Assembly (NCBI GenBank): GCA_903813345.2
Contig: CAIIXF020000002.1
Coordinates: 8,579,555-8,643,554 of the forward strand
Direction of reading: 5' to 3'
Length of the DNA: 64,000 bases
From: Owenia fusiformis
Lineage: Eukaryota > Annelida > Polychaeta > Sabellida > Oweniidae
Part shown: positions 1 to 12,600 of the stretch, piece after piece
How the letters are laid out: every line of letters starts with the position of its first letter
Numbering within the stretch: position 1 is the first letter of the stretch
Program-made: the position numbers and the translations under genes
The notes under the pieces: generated by a model
The model's input: the letters and a program-made list of their open reading frames with translations, nothing else
Told to the model about the DNA's origin: nothing
Databases searched by the model: none

Positions 1-40
1 AATTGCACATAGCAGTTAAATTAAACTTGAGAAGATTATA

Positions 41-205
41 CAGTAGAAACTGCAAAGAGGAACACCTCTGTAAGTAGAATACCTCACAAGTGGAACAAGT
101 TTTTAAAGTTCTGGTCCCTATTGACTCCATGAATCTCTGTAAGTGGAACACTTTTTGTGGTCCCAAAGGCGTTCCACTTACACATTTTGAGATTCGCCAG
201 AGAAT
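41..205. repeat. Dispersed repeat with GTGGAACAC / GTTCCACTTACAGAGG motifs
   Basis: Carries alternating GTGGAACA and GTTCCACTTAC segments. Related copies occur at about 23638-23800, which ends in a MITE-like ACAGGTTTCACTGTA terminus, and at about 62058-62205. Probably a non-autonomous DNA transposon family; boundaries are not resolved. Confidence 0.6.
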
Positions 206-614
206 ATTCATTATAAAATCACTTATTCATTTCACTTTATTCATTTTTTGAGAACATCTATTTTAGATGGAAAATAATTCTGTTCTGATCCATTTTTTAA
301 AGACATCATTCTGAAAAATAATATAAATGGTAATTAAAAAAGAATTTTTTGTCAGGAAGCAACTGAGTCAAAAATTGCAAGAGATAGTTTAATGTGATGC
401 ATACATTGCTTAGGGGCAATCGCCATAAATAGATTTTCAACATGTATCTCGGTTTGGCATATTTTTAAAGGAAATGAAAAAATCTGACTTTTTTCCTTTA
501 ATTGACTAAAACACAATTACAATCCAAGATGCCAAAACAAATTAGATACAAATATGTTTATTTTATGAATACTGCACTTTTTAAATTTGATAAAAATACC
601 TTTAGACTACTTAC

Positions 615-3600
615 CTCTTTTGCATTATAAGTTGCAAATTGACTGGGACTAACTGTCGAGGGGTACCCTGTTCCATTTTCACCGTCATCTTCAAACTTTA
701 TCCTTTTTCTGTCTGGGGAATATTCCTCAGAATCACTTGGTGACCTCCTTGGGTCTTTTAATCCTGTGTATACATGACAACGAGACCCTGGGGAGTCCCT
801 CCCAGTATTGTGCGTGTTGTGTATCCGAGGTACGACAACGCCTCCTGGTAGGGAATACGTTTCTGCGGGGTAATCTCTCCCTGGACTTGCTTTCACTGGT
901 ACAAAATATCCACTGCTCGTCACATGTGACGAGATAATCTCTGAGGTGACTGTATGTGACGGTGACACGCTATATGGAAGACTAGAAGAATAATCACTTT
1001 TAATGGAGTCAGTTGCATGCTGGGATATCATATATCTGTGTGGACTTTCAGCACCACCTATACCAATACTAGCGCCATCTGTAGCCATAATCGGCATTTC
1101 AGATTTATTTTTTTCTTTGTTTAGTTTAATCCTGTCAGCTATAAGGTCTATCTTTTTATGTTGTCCTTTAACCTCTTTTATCACAGTCTCTCTTGAGTTA
1201 ATCCCTATAGGGCTTTGTTTTCCACCAATAGGGCTTTGTTTCCCACCAATAGGGCTTTGTTTTCCACCAATAGGACTTTGATTTCCACCAATAGGGGTTT
1301 GTTTGCCACCAATAGGACTTTGATTTCCACCAATAGGGCTTTGCTTCCCACCAATAGGGCTTTGTTTGCCACTTATAGGGCTTTGATTTCCACCTGAAAG
1401 TGTCTTGTTTGGCAAGTCTGAGGAAGAATATTCAGTTGCTATGGAAGCACTCTGGTTACTCTTAGTTACAGTATCTACTGCATGAGTTGATTCGTTGTGA
1501 GTCACTATGGTGCTGGTTGCTATAGTAGTCCTCTTGTTGCTATAGCAATCAATTTCTGTTGTACTAGTTGTATCGTTGTAATTTGTACTGTTTGGAAGAT
1601 CCTGAAATTATAAAAATGTAACCTTTGTAGCATCTCAGTTGAAATATCATAATATTTTGAACATGTATATCAGTTAACATCTTGAATTAAGTCTATATCG
1701 GATGAAACTTCAGCAATATACATGGAAATGTCACTCGTACTCAATGTATTTCATTCCACTCAACTAAATAGATAAATTCAGACCGTACTGAATATCAAAA
1801 ATTACATATGTACATTCATACTGGGTCCAAAGTCTAGTCATGCAGAATTTGGTAATTTTTTAATCTTAAAATTGGCAAGCTGTTTTGTTGGCCATTTATT
1901 AGGTCAATATGAAATGTTAATAAAAAACCTCGTCATATATTTGGCAGTTGTATTTGTTCAAATTGCCATTTTCTGCAAATGTAATATAATCTGATTGCCA
2001 TTTTTGAATTTTAAAATGGTTCATCAGATCGGCAAAAATTAAAAAACTAACGACAATTGGGATTTACGACCTGAATTACAAACTTCATACATTAATTATG
2101 CACTTCAGAAAAAACTGTAAAAGTAATTTGAGGAAATATCATTTCAACATAATTTCAACAAAATTCTTTAATTTCGAACAATGTATTATGTATTAATATC
2201 TAAATGTCCGAATAAAAAATCGACATGCAAAATCAAATGTCACCACCTGCCATTTGTTACAGACACCAAATCCGAACGCTAAATGCCAACCGCAGCCACA
2301 AAAAAGTTAAAGACTATACATCACCACTTGTCATAAAAATATTACCTATATCGTTAAGTATAGGTAATTCAAAATCATGAAAATTACATAAAATACCCAT
2401 TATGTAGTATTTCCTCAGCCTATCCCAACTAAACTCACATTTAGGTTAAAAGCCCAAATGGCCCCCATTAGTGAAAGTACTTAAGCTCCAGTATATGTAG
2501 GTGTATGTTTTAGCCGACTAATAGGTGTATATGGGCTTATGATTAAACCAAAACAAATTTTCACTGAGTGCAAAGTACAGGAATGGTTTTCACATGGATT
2601 CATGATATCTCAGACAGGCTTTACTTGTGTGTTTTGGGATTTGTTAAAAATCCAGTATCTTAACTTTTAACTTGGTTGAAATATTTGAATAACATTTTCC
2701 ATAATTCTGAATTTAGAACACTAATTGTAATTAGGAAAAGGAACTGGATAAAATACTTTGCTCAAGCACGATCCAGTGATATTATAAAATAGAATTGTAA
2801 ATAAAGCGTAAAAACAGCAAAAATTGCCTTGTTTATTGCTTTGTGCTATATACCTGTGCTTACACAGTTGTTCGCTCTAGTACTAACATGAGGTTATATG
2901 TTGATTAAACTAGGAAGAGGGATATCTCAGATATTATTCTTAGATTTCCATATTCATTATACTGACTGATGCTGTCTTTGTTGGGGGGGGGGCTGTAGTC
3001 ACTCCATCACTTGAATAAAAATCTGAATGTCAAAGAGGGTAGGGTCCTTTACACCACCTGGAGGTAAGATTATAAGAGAAGCAAGGGGTGATGGGCTTGA
3101 TCTCTTCTATGGTGGACTGACTTTTTATCACACCAGCCCTTAGCAAAATTCTATTCTGTATATACGTAAAGGTCTTATTTGTTAGTTTTAGTTTCCCATT
3201 ATCGTCAAAACTTGTTAGTTTTAGTTTCCCATTATCGTCAAAACTTGTTAGTTTGCATGGACTTATGCATCTTGTTTTCATAAAATTAGCAATCAAAAAA
3301 CATAGAATACAGTTTATTTTGAAAAGGGTTAACTAGGACAGTATATCATTAATGATGAGTAAATATAGCTCTCGGATAGGCTTTCAATTAACAGCACACA
3401 GCAAATGACCACTCCTATATTTTCCTTTAGTGCAATCCAATTAATGCATTAATGTACTCATTAATTCAAAATTATATTTTTCTTCAGGGTATTTGGGTGT
3501 GTTCATATACTCGGAGATTGCTCAGAGGCAATGAATAATAACAGTAAAACCTGTCTAATCTGAACACCACTGGAACTGGTCAAAAGTGTTCGGATTGGCA

Positions 3601-6600
3601 GGTGTTCACGCTTTGAGTTTTTTTTAAATGAGATATCTCTGCCAGAATAAAGAAGGCATTAACATGCAAAATGTCACACACATTTCAAATACAGTAAAAC
3701 CTGTCTTGGTGAACATATTGCTCTTGTGAACACCTGTGTCTAATGAACACATTTTATCAGCACATTGAATTCTGTATAAAATTGCCACTCTGAAGTGAAC
3801 ACTTTTTGTGGGTCCATAGGTATTCACAGGTTTTACTGTAGTTTGAATATGCTTTCATCAAAAATCATGGTGTTACATAATCTTTTATCATTGATTATAA
3901 TTACAATAGTAAGTAATGACAAATTGTTGAAAAGTAGCAATCTATATCTGCTGGAAATATCTCGAATAGCTTATTGGGAATTTGGCCAAATTATTGTCAT
4001 TCATAAAATTACAGGAAATGTTCAGACATATTTTAAGTGCTGCATACATGCAAGGAAGAGTGCACTGATGAACTTCTTTCCCCAAATCGAGACTTGTATT
4101 TTATTGAATCGGTCTAATTGAGCGTTATCCCTGCTTCAAACCAATTTGTTATTTTTACATCTTGTAGATTTAAATGTCCTCTTTTGAATATTCATAGTTT
4201 AATTTGGGTAATATTTCTGTATTTTTCATGAAGAAAATTATAAGCCCAGGAGACTGTTCTCCAAACCGAGAATTGTCCTTTTCATCTTAAATCCTCTTCA
4301 AATCATTTATTCCAGGGTTTTGAACCCCCTCCCCCATTTGACTACCAACCCCCCCCTTTTATAAACGTACCTTATGTAATATAATACTGTTAGGTGGACT
4401 GTTGGGTTGAAGACATGTTGTCATCTTAATACTGTTTTCATTGATCTCTGTGGTACTGAAAACAGAACAAGAAATTGTTAATACATACATATTACTCAAA
4501 TCTCGTATATACAAGTATACTTGGAAAACTGTAACTATTATTATCCAGAATGTAACAATCGAGCGCTGAATGATAACGTCAGTATTAACATGTCACCTCT
4601 TGCCATTTGTTACAGATGCCTAATACCAACCACCAAACATTGACCCCTTTCCACAAAAAAAGTTTGGGACTGTAACAATATGTCACCACTTGTGGTAATA
4701 ACATAAAAATGGTGAATATAAGAATGAGTCTATCAGTTGTGACATAATAGTTTAATACTCATTCATATCTCAAAATCACTTGCTTCAATTTTTAATTGTC
4801 AAAAAAGGAGAAGCTTCTTGCTTCTCCCAGTGTCTCCTTTGGGAGTGTACTATTCAAATTTAAACTGAACTCACAAAATGTTAACTTTGCATTTAAAACA
4901 AGGCATTAACATGCAAAATGTGACCTGCCATTTGTTACAGACACTAACTGCCGAACACCAACCACCAAACACCATTTACAAAAAGTTAGAAATCATAACA
5001 TATCCATGTATGTCACTATGTTTGGTGGTGATATAAAAATAGCCACTTTATCTTACATCTTACTGTTAGCATTAGAGTCCTAGAATTTAACCAATTTCCC
5101 AGTTTTGCTAAGATATTGTACTCTGTATTGTATATCTCTTTTCTCAGCATCTTGAGTTGAAACTCAACAGAGTTCAAGGCTGTCTATTTGTCTACATAAG
5201 AATGATAATAGCCAGGATTGCAAATGTAAATTATTATTCTTGGGTTCATTGTTGGTACCATCGCTCGTAACTTAAGATTCCGAGGAAACCCATTGTCTAC
5301 TTTTTGATGAACAATGACTTGCGACCAAAATCTCACGTACAAAAAGTTACATATTTTCCAAAAAACATACCCCTCATGCCCTGGCTCCTTCAAAAATTCT
5401 TGCTAAAATGCATTTGATTTCCTGATTTGTAGATGTTAAGATTTTCACAGATTCAAAATGTTAAGTCATATTTGCATTCACCTTTTAACTACTGGTTAAA
5501 TGTTATATCTTGCTTTGGTAACTCATGCTTTGAACATGAACTATCTTTGTTCCAATTCTGTTAAATATTTTGGCAAATTGCTAGATTCTCTTAAATATGT
5601 GTTAAGTTATTTAACAGTGCCTGGAAATACCTTCCCTTTGACAAAACATAACTTCACTTCCGCTCTTAAGATGAGTGATAATTTAACCTCTACCTTGATT
5701 TAACCTATCATGAGTACATTCATTTCACAAAGCCACAAAATAGTCTTGCTTCAAATCTCTTAATCCTTCCATTTTAACACTAACAACCTTGTGGGGAGAT
5801 TTGTAGTAGGAGGGGGGGGGGGCTCTCGAGGGCTTTGGCTAGACTGAAAGTGAATTTCAAGATTCTTATGGTTTGATCACTGTTAAAACTATGAAATCTT
5901 AGTGTGGCTGACTGATGACAGATCCAGGGTACTTTTTTGTCTTTCAACTGCAGTAGTTACATTTATGCTATCTGAGTGAAATGAGGACACAAAATTAATT
6001 TCTTTCAAACATTTCTTTTTTGAGATAGGATATTTATTTCTTATGAATGTATTTTACATAAATCTACTGCTCACTTTTGCATTAGAAAATAGAGGAAATT
6101 TTTGACTTTCATGCAAACTTTGACTGTTTTATAATCTATTTTTGTAAGGTTATTTGAGTTAAAACACACCCTGCCACTCCTTGAATATACTGGCTTGGCA
6201 AGTATAAGTTAGGCCCTTACAAATATGATGTCAGTTTTACATCTTCCCAAATAACCTCACTGGTCAAACTTAGTATTACTTCTTACATGTTAAGCCATTT
6301 CTCTCACTTTGACAAGTCATCTTGCAATTTAGAGTAAGATAAATAAAGAAAGATTGGTCATCTGTATCGTTTTTTTCCAGAATATGTCCCACTAAACAGA
6401 AGATTAATTTGTTAAGGGAGTTATCATTTGTCAAAGTCATGTTATATAAAAGTAGAAAGATTCTTTTTCTCTCCCACTGATAAACTATGTACAGGGTGGG
6501 CCAAAAAAAACGCCACTTTTTTTCAAAATGCTATAACTTTTTTAATTTTTGGTATAAAATCATAATGTGCATACCAAATGAAACTTGAAGTTGTTATCTA

Positions 6601-9600
6601 GCCATGGATCATGAACTGTACACTTTTACTTGAATAAAATATGTCACCACTGTCTCACTTAAACATGTGGTGTGCCATGAGAAATAGGCATAATTTGCAA
6701 AATGTTCCTGAACTGATATGGCCTGATGACCGCCACGCTAATAGCCCTGATGCAAACCCCAGTGAGTATAGGGTGTGGGAAGGTTCCCAGGAGATTGTAT
6801 GAAGGCACTCAATCTAAAACATTGCTCAACTAAAGCTGACAATTAACACATGTTGAAAAAATTGAGCTAACACTCCATTGATACTGCCATATCAGCAAAG
6901 CGACTAAAACTAAAATCTATCACCAAATAGGGTGGCGGACCAATTGAACTTCTCTTTTAGATCAAATATTATCCAAGTTAATGGCCTTGTTACATTATAT
7001 TATATTATTACTAAGAACCCCTGGCCCTATATAACTGCAAAGTTTGGGGTATGTAGGTTGGAAAATAAAAAAGTTATAGTGTCTTGAAAAAAAGTGGCTT
7101 TTTTTGGCCCACCCTGTATATTATCCTGAACAAACAGATCCCTACTCTGTTCATGTACCAATGTACTAAATGAACAAAAATTGAACATATACAATCTGTT
7201 TCAACATTCTAATAACTGTCTGGACAATTAAAATATATAACTTACAAATCAGCAAATACCATGAATCCACTAAAACCAAAAAATAAAAAAATATATCACT
7301 AAATTCATTCTAATTTCCAATTTTCTCCATAAAACCATATTTTCCTGAATTTCTGTATAATGATTTTACAATAGTCCTGGATTAATTCTTCCACTCTTCA
7401 AATATTTTCAGGATATTTTCTTGTATTTTCAGTTTTCTAACATGAACATCACAACATATTCCCTTGGACTCATCGGATACAGCCTACTATTAATTTAATT
7501 ACATCAATTAATGTTTCTGATTAACTCACTAATTACCTATTGTAATTTGTATTAAATCCAATTCATAATCATAATCTATTTGTGTAAACAAAAGCATAAG
7601 CTCTGAGTAATAAATATATTATCACAAGTTGGATCCACGGCTCAACACCTACCATATTAACATACTGAGTGCTCAAACACATTATCAGAACAATATAAAG
7701 GAGCCATACCATGTAACCTTTTTAAATAAAATGTATTGTAGCCAGTTGTATCCAAGACTCCAGCAAATCGAAAATCAAATACAAACTGAACTTACTGAAC
7801 TTAATCACAGACTGTAAACATTTTGCATATAAATGAATAGCTTTCTGGCGATCAACATATAAAAAATTAACACACCTACTCATGTCCTTGCCGCCTACAG
7901 GCCTAGACTTTGCACTGATCATATAAATGTACAGTAAGGAGTTCCATTGGTTGTCAGGAAACAAGTCATTTTTTCCATTTTCTCAGGTGTTTTTATCAAA
8001 ATCACCCTGCAGTTTTTTAATGTTTCCATCGTAAACTTATAATTTCCAATGAAATCGCCTGTTGTGTTTTCACTTGTTTTAGCTGCTGATTTCATTCATT
8101 TTGCCTATTGTCATGAATTCTAATGAAATCCTGCAAGTCCAGAGTATTTCTAGTACCAGTAACTAAACTGTTTTCAGCCAAACTGTTCCAATAAATTATA
8201 ATGCAACTTCACCTTACAACATACATGTACTGTACTGTGCATATACAACTCTATTCAAACTGCATATAATTGTATGCATACAATGACAATCTACTTATAT
8301 AAAACACCACCCCTTACACGCCTTTGGGACAATTGCCTACTTTACATTGATTATAGTCCGGGTATATGTAATTTCATTTGCTAACACTTTATACTAGAAA
8401 AGTTGTAGTTTTGAAAATCAGCCAGGACCTCTTCTAAAACACTATAGCCTCAGATTGATGATACCATGTGCAAACTACATACAACTGAACACATTTCTAC
8501 TTTTCAGAAACCTATAGCATATGTAATTTTATCTTATATTTTTATACTTTTATACTGTTGTTTTCTGCCTCTAATATTATAAATCAGACTTGATGACATG
8601 TTGCGTGACCTGCATAAAAATGAAAATGTTTCTGGCAATGAACATATAAAATTACCACACCCACTTTTAACCTTAGGACATGCAATCTATTAAAAAAACT
8701 TACTTTACAGATAACGTGTTTCCAACCAAGCAGTAGCTCTCCAATAAAACAATGCAGACATCACTTAAATATATAAGTACAACAAACAGAATTTGCAAAC
8801 TGTATATAATTGAATGCTCTTCTGGCAATGATTTAAATTGCCACACCCACTATTTGCCTTCAGGACATACAGTATTATCGCCTATTGGCGCACACTCCCC
8901 TATAAGCGCACAACGATTTTTTAATTCACCAAATTTCATTTCAGGGTAGGAAAATCCAACTTCCGGTCTACTCAAACTTTGATGCGTGGTAGTTATTATG
9001 ACAATAAAATAAAAGTCAAAACTTTTACCTGATAAATATCGCAATATTTCTTTATTTTACCAATAGTTGGTCCTTTAAAAACGTAATATTATGGTAAATA
9101 AACGACACAAGACATGATTTGGCGTGAAAAAACAGTAAGTAAGATAATATTCATTTCAAACCAGGCTTCGAATTCTGATTTTCACATATTATCACCCAAT
9201 CAAAATGATAACTTATATGTGCGCTTATTGCGACTTTATTGGATTGATTTCTCTCCAATTCCATGGTATTTCACCTCAATTTCACAAGCGTACTGTGCGC
9301 CAATAGGCGATAATACGGTAATTAAATATATTTTAAATGAAGGACCCACGGTCCTATGCTCACACAGTTTGGAACCTTCAGAGGAATTTATATCCTGACT
9401 TTCAAACAAAAATATTGATTATGATTTGTAGTCTCGAACTTTGAGAAACTTAGATAGCATAGTTGTGTGACCTAGTTTGATGACCTTTGGCCTTGAATCG
9501 GTAAGGTCTTTTGTGATTAAGCTGACCAAAATTTACATCCAAAAATCAATTTGAAAAATCAACTTTTTTGACCTTTCGAAGGTCACTGAAGGTCAAGTAA

Positions 9601-12600
9601 AGGTCAAATCCTAAAACTAATGTCAGATTTGAACTCCTGGCAACTTGTAGATGATTTTCAAAAAAAAATTGGGTCAAATTGAAGCAAGTTGAAAAATAAC
9701 TTATTTTTACTGTTTTTTGACGTCAAATATCTCAAAAACGGTAAAAATTTGATGCTGACATATATTGAGAAATATGTAGGGACTGCTTAAATCTATTAAT
9801 GATGTATTATTGCAGGAAATGATCAAGTATAAGGCAAACTTTAAGAATCTTGTCAATCACAAAACCTGCCATTGACTTTATACATGAGAAAGTTTCCTGA
9901 AAATGACTAAGTCCTACTTTTTTTAAATTTTATAGAGTAAACACCAAAAACTGTAATTCCAAGAGCTTTGAAATCTTCAGAGGACATAAGTTGCATATAC
10001 ACCAACTACTAAAAGTTATTTGAAAGTTCTACTTCAACAAAGTGTCTAGTATTTACAGAAAATTTGACTTTTTGACGTCAAAATCCGCAATTTCTCGGAA
10101 ACCGGGCGAACTTGGGAAATGGCGATGAAAGGTCAAATAGGCATTATGGATATGCATAAAATGAATGTGGATATGACTCAATCCGAATAGCAGTTTTAAT
10201 TTGTGCGGCCAATGTTGACGGACGGACCAACGGACGGACCAACGGACGGACGGACCAACGGAAGGACGGACGCCTGGTCAATCCCATAGGCTCACTGTGT
10301 GAGCCAAAAATTACTTATATATTCACTATAAAGATAACTTATTTCTAGCCAAAAAGCAATGCTCCAATTTAACAATTTAATAATGCATACATCAACTTGA
10401 CTATAAAGTACATGTACAACTATTTCTGAATGTGTCTCTGGTGATGAATATATAAAATGACCACACCCACTCTTTAACTTGGCCTATTGACATGTCAAAA
10501 GAAACCAAACTGAAAACCTTCAATACAAAATGCAGAATCCACTCATATAACTGTATAGTGGTGCAGTAAATGTGATGTGACAACGACATAATTAAATGTA
10601 TTCCTGGAAATGAAAAAATAAAACTTAGACCCTTTCCATGCCTAGATAAAGTTGGAAAGTATATTAGCAACTGCCTCTAAGTTTGAAAATTCAGCTTGAC
10701 CTTAGCTGCCCTTAGATCTGGTTTTGCAACTTTGTCTACCTACGCAAAACATACCTTTGAAGTTTTGTCTATTCTCAATCTCAAGTTTTCTCTACTCTGT
10801 CTGATTCTATACATTCTTATTCAATTTAAACTGTTAGTCCATCAATTAAAATTCTCAATTCTGATTGGTCAATATGAGGTATTCAATTCGTTTGCAAAAT
10901 TAGTTTTGGAAAAAAAATGTTGATTTGGTTTAGAAAATAAATGTTGCTGAGTATCCATGTATTTTTCTTAAAATTCTGTTACCAACAATAAAACAGAGGT
11001 ATATAATTCATCCAGTCTACCCCTGGATCAGTCAACAAGTTTGTACAGTGGAAGCTACAAACCTAATTATTTAAACACTTACAGATTCCTTAATCCTTTC
11101 CAAACTGCACTATTTGAAACTAATTCCAACAATCATTTTCTCTCTTTTTTTAATATATGTTACTGAGATATATGTAAGTAAGTATTTATAATTTCTAAAG
11201 TCTTACTGAATATCTTTCTAGTGAAAACCTGTTTCTAGTAGACACCCATCCTTCGCATTAAGATACTATACTGACTTCTGTATCATTCCGTCCTACCAAC
11301 ACTATATTTTTTCTCAATAAAAAAATGTTCGATATATACAGGTTTTACTGTATATATTTTCTATTGAATAATTTTAGCAATTTCCTTCAGAATGATCTTA
11401 TAATGAAGGACCCACAGTAATCTTTCAGAGTAAAAATTTGCCAAATTGAGGACGTGCCAGTAACCTGTTACTACCCTGAAGTGCAGTGATTAGGGGTAAT
11501 TCCAGCCTCTGAGTAAGACAAACAAATGTATATGAATAGTTTGGATGCTGATCTCAGTTGCCAGCAATGCTGATCTGATGCTGATCTCAGTTGCAAGCAA
11601 TTCTGATTCGGTAGCTTATTTTGTTTGATCCAATCTGATTGGTTAAGACAAGATCAAAGGAGTTATCTTATTCAAAGAGTGCAAATGAAGCTCTCTTTTA
11701 AAATGCAAAACCTCTTGAAAAGGGTTATTACATGTGTACATATTATCATAATTTATTAGGTTTTAGCAGAAAACTTGCCAAATTGAGGATAATCCAAGGA
11801 CCATACCAAGATGACCTTGTGACAAAGCAAGGCTAGTTCAAACTAAAAATCTGTTTAGCAGTATCTAACTTGATCCCACCCCCCCCCCTCTTGACTTGAT
11901 TTTATATGACTTTAGGTGATTTCATTTTTTACAAAATAGTCTTTAATTGCCTCTTGACTTTTGTGGATTTCTAGGATTTTTAAGTCATTTCTTTCTTCAA
12001 TTTCTGTTGTTTGTTTAGATGCTTACTAAATGGTGACTAAACTTATAAATAATCTACCATTGAAATGAACTGTGATTCTATTAGAATTACAAATCCCAAT
12101 CAACGTTTGAAAAACTCTTCATCACTCATTATCAACTATGTCATTAAGTTAATTAAAGCTTCATCAATGTTAATAATTGAATAAATTATGATTAAAATTA
12201 AAATTGATTCACAATGTAACCTCAGAAATGCGATGCTCTCCAAGTTGCACTAAGTTTTGCACTAAATTCTACATGTTAATCAGGATTTCAAATCTTAAGA
12301 ACGTACTGTATTTTGGAAGATTTTTGTGAAAAAATGGAACTAAATACAATGTTTAGGTTACAAAATGGTATTTTACAATCTATGTACTAAACTAGAGTGA
12401 TTCGATTGAGAAATTAACATGAAATAAAAAAAGGTCTAGTTACTGACCTTGTTTGGGATTCATTTCTTTTTCATATCTATTTATCTTTAATTTAATGTTG
12501 GCATACATCATTCAGCTGACTACATTTATATAATGATATGTCCTTTTATTTTGGTAGATACATGTATCAAAATTTAAATACCCTTATAATTCAATGACAT

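Noticed and set aside
3030-3296. 88-aa minus-strand ORF with LTSFDDNGKLK duplicates
   Set aside because: The repeat is a short intronic duplication, with no splice support or family resemblance.
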